The notes under the pieces were generated by a model, which had not been told where the DNA came from, did no database searches, and saw only the letters and a program-made list of their open reading frames with translations. Below, one piece after another: positions 6,753-11,483 of a stretch of 11,483 bases of DNA (within the stretch, counting starts at the first letter, position 1; every line of letters starts with the position of its first letter). This DNA comes from Lentisphaeria bacterium UBA7640 (GTDB lineage Bacteria; Verrucomicrobiota; Lentisphaeria; Victivallales; Victivallaceae), in contig DLIO01000099.1 in NCBI GenBank assembly GCA_002483765.1, positions 1 to 11,483 of the forward strand, read 5' to 3'. The translations under genes and the position numbers were made by a program.

Positions 6753-9700
6753 ATGACTGTAGAACAATATCTTGACAGTATCAATAAACGTTATAAACTC
6801 GGCAACGCCACTGAGCATACTTTCCGTGGCGATTTGCAGCAACTCATTGAAAGTTTATCACCCGGAATAAATGCGACCAATGAACCGAAAAGGCAAGCTT
6901 GCGGCGCTCCTGACTACATCATTACAAAAGGAGATATTCCGATTGGTTTTATTGAAGCTAAAGATATTGGGGACAAAGACCTGGAAGGCGCGAAGAAAAC
7001 TGGTAACAAAGAACAGTTCGACCGTTACAAAGCCTCTTTGGGGAATTTGATTTTTACCGATTACTTAAACTTTCTGCTTTATCGCGACGGACAGTTCGTT
7101 ACTAGAATTGCCATTGCTGAAATAAAAAACGGCGCGGTAGTTCCGCTTCCTGACAACTTTGCAACTTTTTCCAGTCTGATTAAAGATTTCAGTTCGCATC
7201 TTGCTCAGACTATAAAAAGTCCGAAAAAACTGGCGAAAATGATGGCTGGAAAAGCCAAGCTACTTTCCCAAATAATTGAAAACGCATTAAACAGCGACGA
7301 AGCTTGCAGTGAAGACAGTACGCTGAAAGACCAGATGGACGGCTTTAAGCGTATTCTGATTCACGATATTACCGCTAAAGGTTTTGCTGATGTCTATGCT
7401 CAAACCATTGCTTATGGCATGTTTGCCGCTCGTTCGCATGAACCTACACTAAAAACCTTCAGCAGGCAGGAGGCGGCGGAGCTCATACCGAAATCCAATC
7501 CATTTTTGCGCAGACTATTCGGCTATATTGCCGGTCCAGATATTGATGACCGCATTAAATGGATTGTGGATATTTTGGCGGAAATATTTCTGGCCTGCAA
7601 CGTTAAGGAAATATTAAAAAACTACGGCAGGTCAACCAAAACTGAGGACCCCATTATTCATTTTTACGAAACCTTTCTGAGCGAATACGATCCAGCTTTG
7701 CGTAAAGCTCGTGGCGTCTGGTACACTCCGAAACCTGTTGTAAGTTTTATCGTCCGCGCCGTTGATGATATTCTAAAAAACGAATTTGGTTTGCAGCAGG
7801 GCTTGGCCGATGTCAGCAAAACAAAAATCAAAATTAATCTTCAGAAAACCGACAAGCGCTTTAAAGACAATATCAAAATCATTGAAGAGGAAGTCCACAA
7901 AGTACAAATACTTGACCCCGCCACCGGAACTGGAACCTTTTTAGCCGAAGCCATAAACCTCATCCGCCAAAAATTCGCCGGTCAGCAGGGCATCTGGAGC
8001 CAATATGTGGAAACTCACCTGATCCCGCGCTTAAACGGTTTTGAACTGCTGATGGCAAGTTATGCCATGGCGCACTTAAAACTTGATCTGCTGTTGACCG
8101 AAACCGGCTACAAACCAACCCGCGATCAGCGACTCAGAGTATTTCTTACCAACAGCCTCGAAGAATTTCACACCGACACCGGCTCATTATTTGCCACTTG
8201 GTTAGGTCATGAAGCAAATGAAGCCAACTACATCAAACGCGATACTCCCGTTATGGTCATCATGGGCAACCCGCCGTACAGCTTGAGTTCATCAAATAAA
8301 GGGAAATGGATTGAAAGTTTAACTGAGGATTACAAAAAAGACTTAAATGAACAAAATTACAATGCTCTCTCAGATGATTATGTCAAGTTTTTAAGATATG
8401 CTCAGTATCATATTGATAAAAATGGAATGGGGATTGTAGCTATGATTACAAACAATTCATTTATAGATGGAATAACTCAGCGACAAATGAGAAAGTCCCT
8501 TCTAAATACATTCGATACAATTTTTATATATGATTTACATGGTAGTGTCAAGAGAAAAGAAAAAGCGTTAGATGGCACAATAGATCAAAATGTTTTTGAT
8601 ATTCAGCAAGGGGTTTCAATAAGTTTGTTTATTAAAAAGGGGCTTAATAAAGCTAATAAAAAAAACATATACCATTTTGATAGTTTTGGAAAACGTGATA
8701 AAAAGTACGAGGAATTGATTAATGGTAGCATTGACAGTATTAAGTGGTCTCCTATTATTCCAACAGCACCTTATTGGTTTTTTGTCCCCAAAAATGATTT
8801 AGGTTTAGAATCCTATAATTCAGGCATTAATGTGAATCAATTGTTCAATGTTTCAGGCAATGGAATAAAATTCAGAAAAGACAATTTACTAATAAAATCA
8901 ATGTATACACGTCAAGATGTGTTGAATATGTTAGAAGATATCAATAATCTTGATGTGAAATTGGTTTATAGTAAATATAGTTTTGAGGCAACGCCTGATT
9001 GGAAATTGGAAGATAAAAAACACCTTTTTAAATTAAATGATACCGAAAATATAGCTTTAATTGAATATAGACAATTCGATAAGAAGTATTCTTATTATCC
9101 TTTAGACACAATTAACCAGATTATTGTAAGAGGCGATTCAAGAAAAAACCTGATGCAAAATTACGTTAGGGGTGAAAATACTGGGTTAGTAATAGGAAGA
9201 CAAGGTCAAGTTGTGGGAGATATGCAATGGAATTTAGTCTTCATTTGTAATCATCCAACTGATATGAATATTTTTTATAGAGGTGGAGGTATTAATTTCC
9301 CACTTTATCTCTATCCAGCAGGGCAATTAGAACTAGGTCAAGCCAGCGCAAGAACGCCTAACCTGAACCCCGCAATTGTAAAGCAAATCGCCGATAAATC
9401 AGGCTTGACTTTCACCAATGAAAAGGAAGCGGTTGAAGGAACTTTTGCGCCGGTAGATATTTTGGATTACATCTATGCGGTGTTGCATTCGCCGGGCTAC
9501 CGGGAGAAGTACAAAGAGTTTCTGAAAATAGACTTTCCGCGGGTTCCGTATCCGAAAGACGCGGCGACCTTCTGGCAATTAGTCCAATTGGGCGGAGAAC
9601 TGCGTCAGATACATTTACTGGAATCGCCGACGGTGGAAAATTATATTACCCAATATCCGGTTGACGGCAGCAATCTGGTGGACAAGATAAAATATCAGGA

Positions 9701-9920
9701 CGGCAGCGTTTACATCAATGAAATGCAGTATTTCGGCGGCGTGCCGGAGACAGCCTGGAATTTTTACATTGGCGGTTATCAACCAGCGCAAAAATGGCTA
9801 AAAGACCGCAAAGGTCGGCAATTAAGCTTTGAAGATATTCTACACTATCAAAAGATAATCGTTGCCCTGACCGAAACCGCCCGAATCATGTCTGAAATAG
9901 ATAAAATAGAAATTGAGTGA
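6753..9920 (+). CDS. Single-chain restriction enzyme/N6-adenine methyltransferase, type ISP/IIG-like, without helicase
   Basis: Protein of 1055 aa. Residues 1-130 look like a PD-(D/E)XK nuclease: GAPDYII with Asp54, then GFIEAK with Glu68 and Lys70. The methyltransferase part has motif I DPATGTGTF (388-396, S-adenosylmethionine binding) and motif IV NPPY (506-509), the signature of amino-methylating N6-adenine enzymes. The C-terminus (about 870-1055, including PVDILDYIYAVLHSPGYREK) resembles the specificity end of type ISP (LlaBIII-like) enzymes. Such proteins methylate host DNA at an asymmetric site and cut unmodified DNA. LlaBIII is about 1.5 times longer and has a translocase between nuclease and methyltransferase. 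Here residues 130-380 show no Walker A or DEAD-type motif, so it probably works without translocation, like type IIG enzymes. Codons of about residues 511-849 are much more AT-rich than both flanks. No separate specificity subunit is adjacent. Confidence 0.88.
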   Translation: MTVEQYLDSINKRYKLGNATEHTFRGDLQQLIESLSPGINATNEPKRQACGAPDYIITKGDIPIGFIEAKDIGDKDLEGAKKTGNKEQFDRYKASLGNLIFTDYLNFLLYRDGQFVTRIAIAEIKNGAVVPLPDNFATFSSLIKDFSSHLAQTIKSPKKLAKMMAGKAKLLSQIIENALNSDEACSEDSTLKDQMDGFKRILIHDITAKGFADVYAQTIAYGMFAARSHEPTLKTFSRQEAAELIPKSNPFLRRLFGYIAGPDIDDRIKWIVDILAEIFLACNVKEILKNYGRSTKTEDPIIHFYETFLSEYDPALRKARGVWYTPKPVVSFIVRAVDDILKNEFGLQQGLADVSKTKIKINLQKTDKRFKDNIKIIEEEVHKVQILDPATGTGTFLAEAINLIRQKFAGQQGIWSQYVETHLIPRLNGFELLMASYAMAHLKLDLLLTETGYKPTRDQRLRVFLTNSLEEFHTDTGSLFATWLGHEANEANYIKRDTPVMVIMGNPPYSLSSSNKGKWIESLTEDYKKDLNEQNYNALSDDYVKFLRYAQYHIDKNGMGIVAMITNNSFIDGITQRQMRKSLLNTFDTIFIYDLHGSVKRKEKALDGTIDQNVFDIQQGVSISLFIKKGLNKANKKNIYHFDSFGKRDKKYEELINGSIDSIKWSPIIPTAPYWFFVPKNDLGLESYNSGINVNQLFNVSGNGIKFRKDNLLIKSMYTRQDVLNMLEDINNLDVKLVYSKYSFEATPDWKLEDKKHLFKLNDTENIALIEYRQFDKKYSYYPLDTINQIIVRGDSRKNLMQNYVRGENTGLVIGRQGQVVGDMQWNLVFICNHPTDMNIFYRGGGINFPLYLYPAGQLELGQASARTPNLNPAIVKQIADKSGLTFTNEKEAVEGTFAPVDILDYIYAVLHSPGYREKYKEFLKIDFPRVPYPKDAATFWQLVQLGGELRQIHLLESPTVENYITQYPVDGSNLVDKIKYQDGSVYINEMQYFGGVPETAWNFYIGGYQPAQKWLKDRKGRQLSFEDILHYQKIIVALTETARIMSEIDKIEIE
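8283..9300 (+). other. AT-rich mosaic segment inside the restriction-modification gene
   Basis: Hand counts on 60-base lines give about 23-32% GC inside this segment (for example 8641-8700 and 9001-9060, about 25% and 23%). They give about 52% just before it (8221-8280) and 48-57% after it (9301-9360, 9541-9600). The change starts directly after NPPY and ends near NFPLYLYP, so it covers the later methyltransferase motifs and the presumed target recognition domain. The reading frame stays open throughout. Confidence 0.75.
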
Positions 9921-9929
9921 GAATTCTTA

Positions 9930-9989
9930 ATGGAACCAAATTCAAAAACAAAACGTGTTTATGCCGTGCCGCAACAAAAAAAACAATAA
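9930..9989 (+). CDS. Possible 19-aa leader peptide between the restriction gene and the repeat-protein gene
   Basis: An ATG at 9930 opens a 19-codon frame (MEPNSKTKRVYAVPQQKKQ) whose stop TAA at 9987-9989 runs into the ribosome binding site of the next gene. Its own ribosome binding site is weak. It starts 9 nt after the restriction gene's stop. It could be a coupled leader or only chance; nothing else supports it. Confidence 0.2.
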   Translation: MEPNSKTKRVYAVPQQKKQ

Positions 9990-9993
9990 GGAG
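9988..9993 (+). promoter_or_regulatory. Ribosome binding site fixing the start of the 83-aa repeat protein
   Basis: AAGGAG lies seven bases before the ATG at 10001. It favours this start over an in-frame GTG at 9917, which would add 28 residues unrelated to the repeats. Confidence 0.8.
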
Positions 9994-10000
9994 TAGAAAA

Positions 10001-10252
10001 ATGTCAAAAGTAAATGTAAGCAAAATATTTGGAAAAATCCAATATGTCGATGCTTTCCCTGATTACAGGGTAGAAGTAGTTAACGCATTTCCAGACTTAA
10101 AAGTTAAAGAAGTATCTGCATTCCCTAATGCGCCTGGAAAATGGAAGATTGTTACTGCTTTCCCTGACTTCAAGATAAAAAAAGTTAAGGCTTTCGGAGA
10201 CTTTAAAATCAAATTTGTTAGTGCATTCCCTGGTCCTGTAAAAAAGTCTTGA
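10001..10252 (+). CDS. 83-aa protein of 11-residue V-x-A-F-P-D repeats, possibly a 7(1) septoil-knot (DUF6150-like) protein
   Basis: Small protein without signal peptide or membrane segment. The Ala-Phe pair occurs at residues 18, 29, 40, 53, 64 and 75, spaced 11, 11, 13, 11 and 11. The consensus is V-x-A-F-P-D-(aromatic)-K-(I/V)-K-x, for example VTAFPDFKIKK. One longer unit in the middle carries APGKWKIV. Together with the N-terminal strand (KVNVSKIF) this makes about seven short strands with alternating hydrophobic residues. The layout, repeats of 10-12 residues with a central unit lengthened around Gly-Lys-Trp, is what I remember of the DUF6150-like family, whose structure is a deep 7(1) knot. 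The consensus differs from the usual 'DYESQADLKV', so the link is inference. The biological function of such proteins is unknown to me. It sits 80 nt after the restriction gene and is probably co-transcribed with it. Confidence 0.8.
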   Translation: MSKVNVSKIFGKIQYVDAFPDYRVEVVNAFPDLKVKEVSAFPNAPGKWKIVTAFPDFKIKKVKAFGDFKIKFVSAFPGPVKKS

Positions 10253-10566
10253 ACAAATAATAATTTTAGTAAAGACTAATAAATCGCGTTAATAAGCGGG
10301 GTTCAATAAGCAGGGTCTGTTCCTTTAAAAATAGAATATTTCAGCTCAAATATCTTCAAGTATTCCTATTTTGTGTTCTTGTTTTGACAAGGTGACGCGT
10401 AGGATATTAAAATAAGAAAAATCGGGCTGTTTTGAAAAAACAAGTTTAAATCTAAAAAGAACTTGAAAAAGGATAGGATTTGTAGTTCATTGATATAGTT
10501 GCAATAATTAATCGCCAAGGAAATACTATACCGACAGACCCCGAGTAAAAAAAAGGATATTAGGTT
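10253..10566. other. Intergenic spacer between the repeat protein and the AT-rich gene
   Basis: No gene is supported. A short direct repeat of 14-bp period, aataagc(g/a)gggt, occurs at 10291-10302 and 10305-10316. Weak hairpins occur at 10245-10277 (6-bp stem, 21-nt loop), 10428-10442 and 10441-10465; none is followed by a T-run on the plus strand. Read on the minus strand, 10441-10465 is followed by six T, but no minus-strand gene needs a terminator here. Confidence 0.4.
10552..10557 (+). promoter_or_regulatory. Ribosome binding site supporting a TTG start
   Basis: AAAGGA lies nine bases before the TTG at 10567. The frame has a stop codon (TAG at 10561-10563) just upstream. The first in-frame ATG, at 10615, has no ribosome binding site. 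Confidence 0.5.
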
Positions 10567-11483
10567 TTGAATAAAAACAGAGAACAATTAGATAATTCAT
10601 TATTTAATGACTTTATGGGAGCCACAAATAAGGCGGATTTTATTAATTTAAATCCAGGGAACTACCAAATTCTTGACGGAAATGACCTAGGAGAATATTT
10701 GAAGTCTACCGGATATAGGGAGATAAATGGTAAAATAACGTCGGAAATTAAATTTGAGAATATTATTTTTAATTGTTTCCTGAAAAATATTAAGATGGAT
10801 ATTCAAAAGATACGATTCGACAATTGTATCTTTAATTGTGATTTTGATGTTTTGTTTAATAATAATATAGATTTCTCCTATTGTATTTTCTTAAGTAATT
10901 TTAATAAACTTTTAGCACTTAACCAGCAAGGTAATAACCGCATTAGTATTTGTTTTTCGTATATTGAATCAATAGTTATTGAGCCAACTCTCTTAGAGTA
11001 TATTAGCATTTATAAATCTAACATTATGAATATGTATATTGATGGAATACCACTTGGAAGAGGATATGAGTGCTTAACAAGAATTCTTTTACTAGGGAAT
11101 CATATCGCTTATTTTTCTTTTGCTTTTGATGATTCAAATTATCAAAAGTTTGAACTAACAATGCAGGGAAATTACTATAGCCTCAAAAAAAATTTTCTAA
11201 GGATATTGAATAAAAAATATAGAAAATTGAATAAAAAAATTTCAACATTCCCATTACTTAATAGTCCTAAAAGTATATATAGAAGGGCATTTTCTAAGCA
11301 CATATTTCATACAAGTAAACATTTATTAAGTTGCGTTAGGACAGCAGATTATTCAGTTGCCCATAAAGTTTTTTTAAAATATAATGTATTAGCATATAAT
11401 CCTAATAATATGCTTTTGCAAAAAGCATTAATTTTCTTGAGTTATGGTTTTTTAAGTCCTCTTACGTTACGGGCGTATTTCCG
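10567..11483 (+). CDS. AT-rich protein of unknown function, pentapeptide-like stretch, cut off by the window end
   Basis: The frame is open from TTG 10567 through the window edge: 305 codons so far, with no stop. Coding GC is near 20-30%, far below the operon at left, and codons are nearly all A/T-ending, which suggests recent transfer. Residues 60-113 contain phenylalanines and isoleucines about five apart with Asn/Asp/Cys between (KIRFDNCIFNCDF, then IDFSYCIF), like degenerate pentapeptide repeats that form a right-handed beta-helix. Residues 205-245 are strongly basic (ILNKKYRKLNKKI). Residues 285-303 (KALIFLSYGF) may start a membrane segment. I do not recognise the family. Next to a restriction system it may be another defence gene, but only the location suggests this. 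The start could also be ATG 10615. Confidence 0.65.
   Translation, partial: MNKNREQLDNSLFNDFMGATNKADFINLNPGNYQILDGNDLGEYLKSTGYREINGKITSEIKFENIIFNCFLKNIKMDIQKIRFDNCIFNCDFDVLFNNNIDFSYCIFLSNFNKLLALNQQGNNRISICFSYIESIVIEPTLLEYISIYKSNIMNMYIDGIPLGRGYECLTRILLLGNHIAYFSFAFDDSNYQKFELTMQGNYYSLKKNFLRILNKKYRKLNKKISTFPLLNSPKSIYRRAFSKHIFHTSKHLLSCVRTADYSVAHKVFLKYNVLAYNPNNMLLQKALIFLSYGFLSPLTLRAYF

Noticed and set aside
9917..10000. GTG-initiated 28-residue N-terminal extension of the 83-aa repeat protein, overlapping the restriction gene by 4 nt
   Set aside because: The ATG at 10001 has a well-placed AAGGAG. The extension is unlike the repeat pattern and has no comparable ribosome binding site, though the overlap geometry is tempting.
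10245..10277. Terminator hairpin AGTCTT/AAGACT after the 83-aa protein gene
   Set aside because: The stem is only six AT-rich base pairs with a 21-nt loop and no T-run.
10366..10587. 73-codon minus-strand frame rich in Phe, Leu and Ile
   Set aside because: AT-rich spacer read backwards gives such hydrophobic frames by chance. It overlaps the start of the plus-strand gene and has no supporting ribosome binding site.

Overview
The window (about 11.5 kb) has two parts with different base composition. Positions 1-6450 hold a repeat-rich intergenic stretch followed by a four-gene, same-strand operon of moderate GC. Positions 6750-11483 hold an accessory segment: a restriction-modification gene, a very small repeat protein and an AT-rich partial gene. 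The exosortase genes point to a Gram-negative, exopolysaccharide-making bacterium. Together with the dispersed 'cgtgt...ccgtgg' intergenic repeats, I would guess the Verrucomicrobiota/Lentisphaerota/Planctomycetota group. No rRNA, tRNA or housekeeping marker is present, so this guess is weak.

Region 1 (1-989) has no convincing gene. It carries inverted fragments of a repeat family, two palindromes and a tandem array (281-805) with a 116-bp unit that is itself a diverged dimer of two halves of about 58 bp.

Region 2 (990-6362) is a tightly packed operon: a membrane-anchored TPR protein, an exosortase with its Cys-Arg-His catalytic residues, a multi-pass membrane protein ending in an EpsI-like domain, and a polysaccharide pyruvyl transferase family protein. 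The junctions are a 2-nt gap, a 4-nt overlap (ATGA) and a 1-nt overlap (TAATG), so translational coupling is likely. The set resembles the PEP-CTERM/exosortase protein-sorting systems that occur with exopolysaccharide loci. The sorted substrates are not encoded here.

Region 3 (6363-6752) is a spacer. It opens with a long GC-rich palindrome whose core also occurs at about 185-214, so two copies flank the operon. It closes with a plausible promoter for the next gene.

Region 4 (6753-11483) starts with a 1055-aa single-chain restriction/methyltransferase of the type ISP/IIG kind. It has an N-terminal PD-(D/E)XK-like nuclease and an N6-adenine methyltransferase with DPATGTGTF and NPPY, but no space for the helicase of LlaBIII-type enzymes. 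Codons of about residues 511-849 are far more AT-rich than the rest, as expected if the specificity-determining part was replaced by recombination. Next comes an 83-aa protein built of 11-residue 'V-x-A-F-P-D' repeats, which I compare with the very small 7(1) 'septoil knot' (DUF6150-like) proteins. The window ends inside a very AT-rich gene, probably starting at TTG, with a short pentapeptide-like stretch and no family I can name. Such neighbours of a restriction system are reasonable candidates for further defence genes, but that is inference from context only.
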